Of a DNA stretch of 64,000 nt, positions 26,541-39,734 are shown piece after piece. Origin of the DNA: Zhengitettix transpicula (lineage: Eukaryota; Arthropoda; Insecta; Orthoptera; Tetrigidae); assembly GCA_037074705.1 (NCBI GenBank), contig CM073595.1:67446139-67510138 (forward strand), given 5' to 3'. Within the stretch, counting starts at the first letter, position 1. Every line of letters begins with the position of its first letter. The notes below the pieces were generated by a model, which had not been told where the DNA came from, ran no database searches, and was given only the letters and a program-made list of their open reading frames with translations. The position numbers and the translations under genes were made by a program.

Positions 26541-29500
26541 CAGAGACAATAACTAAATGTCTCTTCTTATGACAGATTATTAGAAAGAAAGAAATTTTAA
26601 AAAAATTATACGGAGAGATAAAAGCATGAGTAGTGGTCTTTGTTTCCTGTTACTTAACTAGGAGGAGAACCAGAAGTTCGAGGTTCAAATAGCTCCATAG
26701 ATATTCAATTTTTCAAACAGAATACAATTACGATTACAATCGAATGCCTTGGAGACGTTACACAATATGCCTAGTGGACACTGTGTTTGGTTTAGTAAAT
26801 CTTAAATCGCGAAACGAAATTAATAGTTTTCAAATTGCGTCTGTCTGAGAGTCTAACTATTTTTTTTAAAAAAAATGGATGCCACTGTTTTAAACCAAGA
26901 AGGCAGATTCTATATTATTATCGAACGTAATCCGGAATTCTCACTTCCTTTGAAGTTGGAAAATGTTCAATATTAGTTGAAGCATAGATAATCAACAAGC
27001 AAAAACCTAAACTTGTTTTCTGCCGAAGCAAAATAACAGGTTTGTCCCGGTGTTTATAATACAAGTCGAAGAACCCTGGGGAAACCCTGCCTGGATTCCT
27101 CGACATGCAAAAAATGAATTCCACGGGTTATTAGCGATTCGTTCGTACACCACTTCAGAATTGTTAACTTCGGAAAATTCGGAAAAACTAGCGCCGCGTC
27201 TGTCGGAATATCAATAAATATAAGGAATAATTTTTTGGAAAATTTGAGGCCACTGTAAGTTTGGGAAGAGATGTCGCGGAAATAAATAAAAAAGATATTT
27301 AAGACAAAATTCGTGAAGCTACTCAAAAACGTCCTTGAAACGACAACGAGATGGCCCAATGACGCATACGCAGGCTATTTTTAGTTCCTAGCAATACACA
27401 TTAGGTTTCGGCATAATCTGACTCGTGATCCGTAAAAGAATTACGGTATGAAGTGAAAATTTCATCAAGAGACATTACAATCGCCGGCTTTCAGAGTCAT
27501 TATCATCAAATCTGATCCACAGGTAATTAGTTATTTTCCAATACACCACCTCATTCATATTCAAGTAGAACAGAATATATATGTTCATAAAAATTTGTAA
27601 ACTGTAATTTTTACCGACTATTCCAAGTACATTCGCAATAACAGCATTCAACAAGCAATTTCCACGCTTCTTTCATTCGTTGCTGTTCAATGAATAAGAA
27701 ATGTAAACCACTGGACGTTTAGTATTTCATCATTTATCGTTACGTAACTCTTGAACAACCAGTAAAATCAATTTTTTCAGCCACGAAGTTTCTGCTAATA
27801 GTTAAATCCGTTACTGCTCATTATCCTTTAATAGCGCTAAACCTCTTGTATTTTTGATGAGATAATATCTGTGTTTTTTAATTTTTCGTGTTAATGATAT
27901 GTTTTTCACATTTTTTGCGCTATAACGATTTTTCAACTCGACATTGATGTGCTCATTGCATGCAAAACATTATGAGTTAATTTTTTTTATAATTTTATCT
28001 AACGACCAGAATGATTATTTCTTTGGCTAACAAATATTCCAACAGAGTTCTTTCATGTCATTTTTTGTGAGCTTGCGGGATTCGTGAAGTCCTGCCAGGC
28101 AGGATTTGGCCATACACTTTCGGGAATAATCATCCATAGTTCACCGAATTAAGCAACTGAAAAATTCTCAGGGCAGATATCGCGAACAGTACGAGACGGT
28201 AGATTATCCACACGGAATTTCACACCGCCTTGCTCAATGGACTCTGATGACATGACAAAGAATTTACTCGTCCGCAAAATAGCGCTACTTGCAAACAGTC
28301 CTCCGTTTATTTACACGTACATTCCACGTAAACTACCGTATTTTGTGTGTTTCGAGGAGCTACTCCATCGAACCTTTCAAATATCGCAAACCATTTCATG
28401 GGTCAACTGTATTAGTAAAATATGTAAATACAATTTTCTATTTACAAAAACAATGATAAAAGACTAAAAATGCACTAGTTGTTAGAAGACCTGGCTTGGA
28501 AATTGAATAACATTTCTTACCACACATATTAATTACTAACAAGTTGTAATAAAGTATACTTTTTAATACGAAGTCGAAATAATGTATCGTTGGTAGCTCT
28601 GTGGGACAGAGACATTATCACCAATTAGAAATTATGGAACACTTGAATTGTCGAATAAAAATATTTTAATTATCAACCGTAGTTCAGCAGAAAACACGAA
28701 AGATCTCCACAAAGTAAATTTTCAACCATTATATAGTTTGATTTACTGATTCTTAAGATGTCAATAATTTTTTCTTATTTTTTATTGTTAAAAAGATCCC
28801 ATTTTGGGGGGAATTTTGGATTCCGGTCCACGTGATTTGTTAGACTTCAGTTTTGTTACTTTCTTCTACTTTTTAACCATATATCATAATTTGATTGCGA
28901 GTTTCTTGAACAAGATATTTGGTTCGTTCTTTTCTGAGTGCATTTGCATAATTGCCCCCAATCTGTGTTCTTCTAACAAAGGTATTCAGTACCAGTACTC
29001 ATTCAGATAAAATGAGTGTCGTTTGTTCGCTCTTAGAAATGATGACACCAGTCGTTTTGGAAAACCCCTGGACTGGAAACGCGAGCATGCCCATTTAAAT
29101 TTTTTTGTTTGATTGTATTCAAACAAATATTGCTATAGCTTGAATTTCAAGGTTAATAACTTGCAAGCGCCTCTCGCACTTAGCAATGGCCTCAGAGCCG
29201 ACGTGCCACTAAAGTAAATAAATAAAACGCTCTACTCGTTGATGTGTTAATACATCCATGTCTATATGCACACACGACTCAGGCAAGGCGAAAGAAAATC
29301 AGCCTGCCGTAATAGCGAACGAAAAGGGGGGAAAAAAATTGGAATGAAGCACTTTGCGACAGAATTGCTATTTGACATTCCAAAGTTGATTTGTGTGCAC
29401 GGTGTTCGCCAGAAAGTAGAATTCGCAGTTTACACGCTATGTGGTGTGTTCAAATTCAAATACAAGACCGTTCCTGGAACTAGAAGTTGTAACTCTCTCA

Positions 29501-32500
29501 CAAGTACGTCGTCATTGTTTACGCTGGAACGCCAACATGTAATTTGATAGGGAGAAGTGTGCGATTCTCTGGACGTGTGTCCTTGAGCTCTTCATCAAAT
29601 ATGATGTCTTCGGAGCTTCTCTTTCATAACCACTCGCCACTGAGTAGTGGACCAGGAACACAAATTAACCTGGGATACGTCATTTACTCGGTTCGACAGT
29701 GTCATCAGTTGTTAAGAGGAAGTACGAACAAGAAATATATTATAGGGGTGTAAAAAGTAAAGGATTTAAATTTCCTCTCTTAAATAATAATTTACTGTTG
29801 AAGATTGGAACAAAAATGTGTTATTACACAAGTATTCTGTATTGACAACAATACTTAACGGAATTACGTGGAACTTCATCTCAGGATACGTTTGCTGGTT
29901 ACTAAATCAGATTACTTGTGAGACAGATCGTCAAAGTAGAAATACAGTATGAATATAAGAATGGCAAACTTCAAGTTACTGAGCGATTTTTGCTCCCAGC
30001 GAGATGATTTCTGAAGTCGATGCCGAAGCTCAACCTTCTATATTGATTACCAGTCGCAATATTCTCCTCATAAGTACATGAAACCTGGTACCTTTTCAAC
30101 TGTTGGGGTTCTTCCTCTTTGCCCTCCAACGCGCGCTTCTTCAGCAAGCCTGTGATTTGAAAAACAATCAATCCTTTTTGTGTCTCGCCGCCAGCCTACT
30201 TTAGCTCAGCAAAATACTAGCGGATCCGTTAGGAGAGAAATTTTAGAAAAATGACTCGGTACGTTTTTGTTCATTTTCCGCCTTTTATAAACGCAAAACC
30301 GAACAGTCACCGAGTCCCAAAAATGTAAGCATCAATGGCATTTTATTCCGTCATTCCCTTATCTATTCAGCACTATAAAAAAAAAGCAAAACGACTGGAA
30401 AACATTTGTAACTTCACATCAGTAACAGTGTTTCTTTATTTTGTGACTTTGAGACCATTCTGAATTATTCCACGAGGTTCTCTCAAAAATGGCGTTCATT
30501 GTAGAGATAAGCAGTTGCAATGCATGCTGTTTCATATTTTAAATTAACGTAACTTTGCAAGGTATACCATTTATTATTGCGAGATAATTTTGAGATGAGT
30601 TGCAGAGTTTCTTTGTGCCTGCTAATTATCGTCGCTTAATTGCTCTCGCGAGTTCTTTGTCAGGGTCGTTTCAATAACATCATAATGACATTAGTATTTA
30701 TTATGGCTAAAGAAAAGAAAGTGCTTTTTACGGAAAACACATAGAATTTCAGTAAAAGTTAGAGGTTATCTCGTTTCCTTATACCTCGTAACACAAAACA
30801 AAGTGAAATCCCTCGAAATTACAACATATTTGTTTTCCCGGTTCTCGTTACTTAAAGACGCGTTCCAAAATTGTTAAAATGATGTCAATGCCAACTACTG
30901 GTTATTTGTAAACTGACATGATTACGAGAATTTCTTTCTAATTCAGAGGACTCTACTAAACAACAATAAAACATTTCTGTACCAAAGGAACCTAACGTCT
31001 ATCACGTACAAAACGACTCTCGAACAATTTATTTCCGTGTGACTTCGTAATAAAGTTCGAAATTCTAATTTAACCACGTAGAGTGAAACAGTTTCTTTCA
31101 GTGAAAAGTCCTAAATGTTGCTATTTCTATTCCTTTTAAATATGAACGTACATTCATTTTAAATAGAGGACATTTTTCATTACTATTAATGTTATTATGG
31201 TGGCGTCAACAAGTATCGTAAATGGCGACCTTCAAAAATTTACAATTTAGTTACATAATATTATTAAAATTACACTCAAAATATCAAGATTGGATCAGAC
31301 TAAATCTGATAATTTCGATACCGTTATGAAGTCTAGGATTTCCTTCATGGCCGCAGAACTTGACCAGAAGTCATGTGTAAGTTGTGTATGTAGCGATCTG
31401 ATCCTTGATATTATTACTTGATGTCTTCTTGGATATGACAGAGTTTCAGCTGGTACTCGTACATTCCGGTGAAAGAATCAGTTGTTGTCCGAGCTCCTAG
31501 TTTTCCAGATCACCTCAATTTTCGGTAAACAATCCTTTATAATAACCAATGCAGTGCATGTGGAGGTCTCTATTTAATTAAGGTGTTGATTTGTGATCGT
31601 AGCCAGAGTATTTGTCTTCTCATTTCATCCGCCGGAATCCAGACCAAGTTTGTAATTCTGTTTGTTATACTGCAGTTGTACAAATTGGCTATTATTTTAT
31701 TTATTATACCATTCTTAATTTTTTATCTTTATTTATTTTAAGAAATGGATTTTGAATGACAGAATTTGTCTCAAAGGCCTGTTCTTGGCGACAGTCAAGG
31801 ATAATTTCACCACTTCTGTTCGACCTGTACGCCAAAATTATGACTACATGAAGATAAGAAGAGGACACTTTAGCTTCGCCAAGGACTTTAACCTGCTTGA
31901 AAATATGGTGACATAACATTTCGTTCGAATAAGTGAGGTTTTTGCTTTTGAGTACCACGATTCTTCCTCTCCCAAGTTCCGTCTTGACAACAATGGTAAA
32001 TAAAAATCTATCAGCTTGTCATCGATGAAAATAAACGAGAAAACCTGAGTAAGGACCTGTTTGTGAAATTCAAGAATATGGTCAGACGATTTCAATTCGT
32101 GAATATGTTCTTTAAAAATTTGCGAGCAAATTAATTTTACATATGCATATCCATTTTTTCCATGGGTAGTTATACGCCGTTTAGAAAGGATGACAAATTC
32201 TAATGGACCGATAATTAAATATTGACGGAGAGCAAGCAACTATGCGTGGCAGTAAATTTTTTTCCGTGGACTCAACTTACCACCGGATTCCTCATATCAC
32301 TTTTTGCCGTGGGACGTGCCAACGTTACGAATTACATAAGCAAGCTGTCATTAAATTCTCATCTTGGGACTGGAATTACACAATCTGCTGAAAATTAATG
32401 CTTATTAGACGACAGTATTAATTTTTTTTTCAGGGATGAGAATTCGAATGAACGAACGTCGTTGGGACAGGACCATCCTAATTTTAAAGTTGGTGATGTT

Positions 32501-33116
32501 GGTAATACAATTAACATAAAATAATATCCATGATTCCATTTTATCTATGTAACTCCTTTGGTGGTTCGTATCAAAATGTGATTGGCACCTGATGCGTTCT
32601 ACTTATAACCACAGGAAATTTCATATTTTCTATGTGCATTTTGTCCAATTTGTCAGTATTAACTTGCTTAACAGACATAGTTGTCATTCAACAAGAAAAT
32701 AGAGGTGTTTGTAAATGATACCGCCTGCTTTTATCTTATTATAAAAATAAAATAATTGAAAGACGGCGATAAAAGTTGATAAAATAAACGCGCCTGGATG
32801 GGGATTTTGGACACATTTTGAGGCTTGGACTGAGGAGAATACTCTACATCACGGACGCCGGTCCCAGGTGTTGTGGACGACAACAACGACCGCCGACGCC
32901 ACATCCCAGGGATCGTCTCGCCACGATCACGAATCCAGTCAACGTTCTTTGAAAGTGCTATTTTTGTATTTATATTTGTTAATTTATTGTATGGAATTTG
33001 TTGTGATTCTGTAACCCGTATAAGAACCACGAGACATGTTTATGTTATTTGTCTAATTTTATACGAATGAACTTACTAAATTATTCAATAAAACGCCTAT
33101 TTGGACCAATTTATCA
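26541..33116. other. No recognisable gene
   Basis: The longest frame is 131 codons on minus (32,239-31,844), with an overlapping 84-codon frame at 31,958-31,704; neither shows a domain. A SINE-like tail (GCCACTAAAGTAAATAAATAAA) ends near 29,225. A GC-richer patch lies at 32,790-32,945. Everything else is AT-rich with no visible structure. Confidence 0.45.
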
Positions 33117-33435
33117 TATATATAGTTTATTGAAAGGATAGCTCTCTCTATAGGTTCTCAATAAGATAAAAATCCACATTTGTCAGTCAAGCATTTATTT
33201 GAAAAACCAGGAGATTTCGGCGTATCAAGGCCATAATCATCCGAACACATCCGTTACAAAATAAAAACAAAAAAAACTAGTTTTCCCTCTTAGCTCTATT
33301 CGAGCTTAGGTCTGTTCTGCTAGAATTTTCACGTCGAAGGTTCCTGGTTTTTAAAATAAATGTTTGACTGACAAAAGTGAATTTTTTGGTCTTATTAAGT
33401 ACCTGTAGAAAGGTTTTTCCTTTTAATAAATTATT
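33117..33435. mobile_element. Foldback element
   Basis: Arms about 33,117-33,213 and 33,340-33,435 pair as reverse complements. Shared blocks: TTTGTCAGTCAA(A/G)CATTTATTT, AAAAACCAGG, TCTATAGGT or TCTACAGGT, and CAATAAGA or TAATAAGA. The centre has GAGATTTCGGCGTATCAAGG. No ORF. Confidence 0.7.
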
Positions 33436-34283
33436 GTTTTCAATAAATATACTATTTGTTAGCATCTTATTTTAAAATTTCAATGAAAAAAATATTTTAA
33501 AATAAAAATCGTCATTTTATCATACACTTGGAATACAGTCATAAGATCAACTTAACCGAATTACTAAACTATAAGAAAAGCAGTATCAATTTCTAATGTT
33601 TTTCAAGATACGACTGAATTAATTTTTTCCTTTTAAAATAATTGCAATACCAAGTTTGCTTATGTTAATTATAATTTTATGATTTACTTATTATTGTTGG
33701 AGTAATGCTTACGGGAATTTTAGAGCTGAGTTATTGATGCTCTTATAAATTTTAAATTATCAAGAATTTATAATTATTTAGTTTCTATAAATTAACGTCA
33801 GTTTATTAAACATGAGTTAATCCGTTAAAAATAAAGGTACTGATTTAAATTTTATCGAAGAAAGTGGACTACTGGATGAAACAAATAATGTACGAATGCT
33901 TCTTATGTCCACTTATTAAGCAAACAGTCAATGTGACTAACGTAATTTTGAGACTTATTTACGTTCTAAGTCGGTGTATTGTCTGCATCATCTGTAAGAG
34001 ACAAAGCGCTTACAAGATCGGGAAGTCTTTGAGTACTAAACTGGCCATCGGAAGCTACCTTTTATATCGAATGTACTTGTAAGGAGCAAAGACTTTGAAA
34101 GACCTTAAGATAGTCATCTTAAAGTTATCTTTTTAATGTCATCAGCGCGATATCACATTGGACTTGATACAGCCAAAAACTGTACTTTCGTTTCCGTATT
34201 CCATTATTCATACTTGTCTCCATTGTCTTTCGTAAGTTTCCCTTCCGGACATTGTAATAATTATCTAATATCGCATTTCTTCC

Positions 34284-34285
<2 letters not shown>

Positions 34286-34314
<29 letters not shown>

Positions 34315-34315
34315 T
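34286..34315. repeat. (AC)n microsatellite
   Basis: A perfect AC run of about 28 bp. Confidence 0.95.
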
Positions 34316-35047
34316 ATACCTTAGCACCCGAAGTTTATTTCATGCTATGCAGTTCTGAACCGGTTACAGTTAAAGGATCTAAAATGTAATAGTTCACTTC
34401 ATTTGAAAAGAAAATGCGTAATTTCAGTTCTTTAACAATGTTTGCTTCTGAAATGTCGACATCATTTATACTTTAAATTCTGATATTTCCTGTTTGAAAA
34501 AAGCCGTAACGTATCATGGCAGTTCCTGGCTGAAGATTCATATGGGATTAGACGTTTTAGTCGAATATCCGTTTTGAAGCATAACATGTCGGGATGTCAA
34601 AAATCTTCACTGTTTAGTAAATCCTCAGTGAGAGCAAAAAATCGTGAATACCTTAAAGCTATAAAGTTATATTACTTAGTCCAAAATGCTGACGTTGCAA
34701 ATTACATTCCTAGGGACCACAATTCGTACTAATCTGCAAAATGTTAGTTAGAAAGACGTAATTCGCTATTTTCATCGTAGTCTAATAATCTAAATAAATA
34801 ATGAACGCATCAAATTTAAATTACTAGAGTTATTAATCTTTAACGCCTTTTTGGGTAGTGGGTATTCGAATAAAAAAACTGTGCGGCCAAATAAATATCT
34901 AAATAACTATAATAATAGTGCTAACGTGCTGATGTCTTCCAATGTCTCGTTGTATTGTTCTATTACTTTTTAAGAAAACTACCGTAATTAATTTGACTTA
35001 TTAATTTATTATTCTCAACTACCTCACACTACATCTACGAAACCACC

Positions 35048-35051
<4 letters not shown>

Positions 35052-35084
<33 letters not shown>
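35052..35084. repeat. (CT)n microsatellite
   Basis: A perfect CT run of about 32 bp, a few hundred bases upstream of the CpG-richer block at 35.28 kb. Confidence 0.95.
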
Positions 35085-35085
<1 letters not shown>

Positions 35086-35279
35086 ACTCACAGAAAAAGA
35101 ACACAACACCCTTTCGCCTCTCACCACCTCCAAAGATCAGTTCCTCCCCTACTCTCCGATATCCAAAGATATACCTTCAATACTCGCAATGTTCGGTCAC
35201 CGTAAGAAATTCATTCATTTTTAGATATTCTTCAGGGTTTTTTTTAGATTGAATCTAAGCAACGTCACTTACTTCATGG

Positions 35280-35690
35280 GACGACAGCATCTGTCGCGGG
35301 TGTGGCCGTAGTCCGCGCAAGGGCAACAACGGGAACCGCGGATCTACCGATTATTTTCCCTGGCGATTGTTCTATGCGTGTAAATAATGGTATTTTATGG
35401 GATTACATAAGTAGCTTTCTTGTGACACACTTCGCCAGAAGCTGCGCCCACTTGGCTTTGCGACGACGTCGTGACGCGCACACAGATAAGACGCTTTCTC
35501 TGTCTCGCCGACACCCGTCAGCTCATCCTCACTCACTCAATTACATGTCACGGCACTGCTCATCGTCTGTGACACTCACGAGATTTTTAATTCGCAGTGT
35601 CGATTGGACACTGAAACCACTTTCAATGTTCTTTCAAAACAGTATTATTAGTTTCATCAAGAGAAGTGACTTCAATGAGAGCTGAATTCC
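35280..35690 (+). other. CpG-richer block with a 128-codon open frame, unassigned
   Basis: Richer in G, C and CpG than its surroundings (GTCGCGGGTGTGGCCG, CGACGACGTCGTGACGCG). A plus-strand frame at 35,302-35,685 stays open for 128 codons, but its product has no recognisable domain and an arginine/histidine/serine-rich middle typical of chance frames in CpG-rich DNA. It could be a promoter or noncoding exon. Confidence 0.25.
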
Positions 35691-37289
35691 GTCTTTAGGG
35701 GTACGATGGAACCATTTTAATTCTCGATTAACTTAGAAACTTATTAACTGTTATTAATATTGCAGATAGGAATGTTCATTCACTGGATAGTTCACCCTAC
35801 TTCCTCGTTTTGTATTATAATTCTAACGAGTCTCGAAATATCAAAACTTGATCTTTCATGCCATCTATAAGATCCGGACCAACATAGCCATATAGGAATG
35901 TTACAGTCGTTCACATCTAGCAAGAGTAGTGTTTGAAACCTTATTGGAAAGTAGAAAGGTATTATCAAAAATGGCCGATGACATTCTGATTACTGGACTA
36001 AAAAACATTTTATAAATTTCCTGAGAAGAAAGTATAGACTTGCGGCCGTCGCTTATGATTTCATCTTCTAATAGTTGCAATTTCGTCTCCTTACAGCTTA
36101 CGATAAATGTAAAAGCAAAACTACAAAGAAAAACATTAAAGTAACCGTTTCACTGTCGTCTTTACAAACATAAATTTAATTGTGGAACTTCTGTTTTAAA
36201 ACGTTTATCATCGCATTAGAACGGCCGTGTTCATTCGTAAAATGATGAGATGTTTATGTCATAAACTGGAAATGCCACCGGCATTCAATACAACTTGCGG
36301 TAATAAAAGATAAATACTTTCGTTCTAGTGATTGTCAAAAAAATACTCAATTGCTGCAAATTAACCTGTTTCCGTCATCCCGAAATATTGAAATATAATA
36401 ATTATTATTTGCAGTATGTAAAAATTAACTTAATTTTGCGATTCATAAAATTCTGAAGAAAACAAGACGAGAAAATCAGGAAAGTTGTCCGTATATTCCA
36501 GAGGTAAAGCGTAAGCCCGTGGTGTGTAAAATTAACTGTCGTGCATGGTGTAAGAAGTGTCTTGGCGTTGGAGTACACAAAGATGTGCTCGCGTAAGCGT
36601 GGGTCTTTATGTTTAATTGCTGAATTTGGGTGAATGTACGGGAGATGCACACGGAATTTCTCCCGAGCAGGAACAAGAACCTCGCGTTCGTCGCGGTGGA
36701 GGCTCCTTCAATGAGCGAACGTACATTTAAACTATCTGAAGATAATGTAATATAATCGATATTATTGAAGTAAATGGCAGCGTATTGAATGCAAAAGCAG
36801 TTCAAAATAAAATAAAAATATTCCATATAACTTTTCTCAGAAGTAGTTGGCGAGTGTAATTAATACGAATGTTTTGCACGTTTTAGAACACAAAACGTTG
36901 AATATATTTCCAGGAAAGAACAAAGAAATAATTTTTAGAAATAATTAACAGGATTTCAAATTTTAAAAGAAAAGGTATCCTTTCTTTGCCTGGACAACCT
37001 AACGATACCCCGTAATCTTTCATCACCTTTATTAAATGTCAGTTTGTGATTCGTTTTCGAGAAGATGCCACAAAACTCGATCCATATCACTCCTAAAACA
37101 ACACATCAATTACAACTATGAAATTCAGACAATGAAACTCCCAAAAAGGATTACCCTTGAGTTACATTATCATTAAATTTCACATCAAATCTCACTGTGT
37201 ATTTATTCTTTTTACATAAGCCACGTTTTGTACAGCCTTTCTGCAGTATTTTAGGAAAATAAAAACAAAAAAATAATACTTAAGTGAAA

Positions 37290-37790
37290 AACTAGCGTTG
37301 CCCAGATATTTATTTTAAATTAACCCAGAGTAGGAATTGATTTGACACTAACTTCTTGGTAAATATTTAATTTATCCAGCACCAATAGCGCCAGTGTTAT
37401 AAAATTTACCCATTTACGGTCCCCTTCAGGACAGAACCTACTTCAAATAAACCACGACGATGACTGACAGTATTCGGGAAACTCCCTAGTATATAAAATC
37501 AAAGTGTCTCGTAAATCTCGACTGGGTTAAACTATCCCAGATAAGTTTAAGGACTAAATAAATGAATAAATACAGAAATATATCGTGGGTACCCCTTAGA
37601 AAATTAAAAATTTAGCCACTAACTTACGAGGGTCAAAACAACTCCGGATAATATTTTCTCAACCGCGCTTACCTCCACCAAGAGGAACATAACATTTCAT
37701 CCACCACCATAATTAATTCGAGAAATAAACTCAGCGACGCCTATAACCCCAGAATCGACAATAATATCGGTCTCTTTTTTGAAAATTGAA
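37290..37790 (-). mobile_element. Complex repeat family copy 5 (reverse orientation)
   Basis: Starts AACTAGCGTTGCCCAGATATTTATTT and CAGAGTAGGAATTGATT, matching 25,705 onward, and ends in CCCCAGAATCGACAATAATATCGGTCT. It stops exactly where the left arm of the large inverted repeat begins (37,791), so the big repeat appears to have inserted into, or been built next to, this copy. Confidence 0.7.
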
Positions 37791-39734
37791 ATCGTAGTGG
37801 ATATTGTAGCATAAGTTACATTTACATAACTGGCAATAACCATCAGGCACGAAAATTTCAACTAATTTTATTTTGTTCATCACGTGCAACAGACGACTGA
37901 GTTGATGTCATTCTCTCATTAAGTCGTTGTTGATTCATTTATTGATTCCTTTGTTAATTATAATTAAATTAAAAACGCAAGCCTGTGATAAAATATTCAA
38001 ACGCTGCTCGGTTACACTTGTAAAAGAAAAACTGGATTTATTTCCATGGGCTGCAACTCTGAGCAATTTTCAAAACAACAGATGTTATTAACATAACGCT
38101 TCATTTAATTTCATTTAAGTCTGAAAATAGATTTTTTTCTTATAATTTACATAAAAAGTTTTCAAATGAAACCAAAATCCATAGAACTCAGACGGCGAAT
38201 TACTGTTCAGCTACATTATTTTATACTGAAATTAAAATATCAAGTAAGCACTTAACAGTTATAGTTATTTTATTGACGTCAAAAACTTTATGGAATTAAA
38301 AAACGATAAATATGAAATAAATAAATATATAACTAACATCTCAGGATTGTGAATAGGAATATTTTTCAGACAATTAAATTTACGAGTAGAACTTAAAGGA
38401 GAAAAATGGAATACTTTCGGGCCGAGGTTACTATTATATGTTTCTAACGTCGACCCGGTTCGTGAAACTGGGGGAATGATTCCCTTCTTCAAAGAATGCC
38501 TCCCGAAGTTGTCTTCGACAACTAGTCCTACCTTCTTGCGATGTGGCCTTGACTCCACCTTAGACTACGTGTATTATACGCTTCCGTGTTAGTTGCCACT
38601 CTAAATATTGTGGTTTTGGGTGGTGTTGAGGATAATTTAATCAAGGCACGTGCTGATATTGCAATTCTCTCCACCGGTTTGGCTGTAAAGCTTACACGAA
38701 GGATTGTGCGATACGATAAAATTCATATAACAAATTGGCGTCTAAATCCTTGCGTTGTACAGGCTTATGTCAAAAGTTCTGATTTAAACTTTGGTTAATT
38801 TCGCATGGATTTAGTACATGTCTTATCGACATAACCAATTAATACAGATAAATAAAATAGAGTGTATACGAATCTACACCCGTGGAGCAAATGTCACCAA
38901 ATTTCGTACACGTGTTCGTTGAGAAGAGGAAACCAACGCTGTCGGGGTGAGACACGTCTACCATCCCCCTAGGAGCGTGGGTGGACATTTTGAAACCTGC
39001 AAACACGGCCGATATTTGCGTTGAAAAAATATTATTCAGGGTTAATTAGAGTCATAGTGTTTCTACCGATGTTATCTAATTTCGTACAGCATGGGAAAGA
39101 AGCACTTTTAGGGGTGGGAGTGGAGGGACGTTACAAGAAAATAAGGCGAATAAAACCGAGATTGTAGTCAAGTCTAGGGTTATAGATGCTGCTGAGTTTA
39201 ATTATGACATTCAACTTGCCATTAAGCCGTAGGGGCTGGGTGAAAATTTTGAAATATGTTAAATGGACTATATATGTGTCGGATAAATATTTTTCGGTGT
39301 TTATGAGTTTCATAATATATTATACAAGCTGTGTGTATAATTTCGACCCCTTTCGGTTTGGGAGGGGAGCACCCTTAAGAGTTGGGGTGGAGTGTCATTA
39401 CATAAAAATAACGCAAAAACAACCGAAATTATAGTCGAATCCGAGGTTATGGATGTCGTTGAGTTTAATTATGGAATTCAACTTGCCATTCAGCCACCAG
39501 GGGTGGAAGTGGACGGGAATGGAAATTTTGGTACATTATAAAACGATCGGTATATTCGACGAACTAAAATTTCGGGGTCAATGAGTTCAACCTCTTACGG
39601 CATGGAAGGTGAGCATATTTAGGAATAGGGTTCCAGGTTCGTTACATAACAATAACACAATAGCAACCGAGATTGGAGTAAAATCGTTGGTTTCGGATTT
39701 AAAACATCCCGGGTTACGCCGGGCACCCAACTAG
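37791..39734 (+). repeat. Left arm of a 5.8 kb inverted repeat
   Basis: This arm matches the reverse complement of 41,744-43,576. The outer end starts ATCGTAGTGGATATTGTAGC; the inner end is GGGCACCCAACTAG. The middle (38,265-38,800) is nearly identical between arms and contains two overlapping, opposite small open frames (97 codons on minus, 71 on plus) conserved in both arms. The inner third (38,870-39,734) is a copy of the GGGCACCC repeat family. No known protein family is recognised. Confidence 0.9.
38870..39734 (+). mobile_element. Complex repeat family copy 6, inside the left inverted-repeat arm
   Basis: About three subrepeats of about 230-250 bp in tandem. Recurrent landmarks: CGGCCGATATTTG, TAATTTCG(A/T)..CCCTTTCGG, GGGGTGGAG, ACGCAAAAACAACCG, TATGGATG and GTTTAATTATG. 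Ends CGCCGGGCACCCAACTAG. No minisatellite is present. The low stop density lets short ORFs run through, but I consider them by-products of the repeat. Confidence 0.75.

Noticed and set aside
31704..32239. Overlapping minus-strand ORFs of 131 and 84 codons
   Set aside because: Length is within chance for 64 kb; no motif, no splice-consistent partner, and no CpG depletion like the two real genes.
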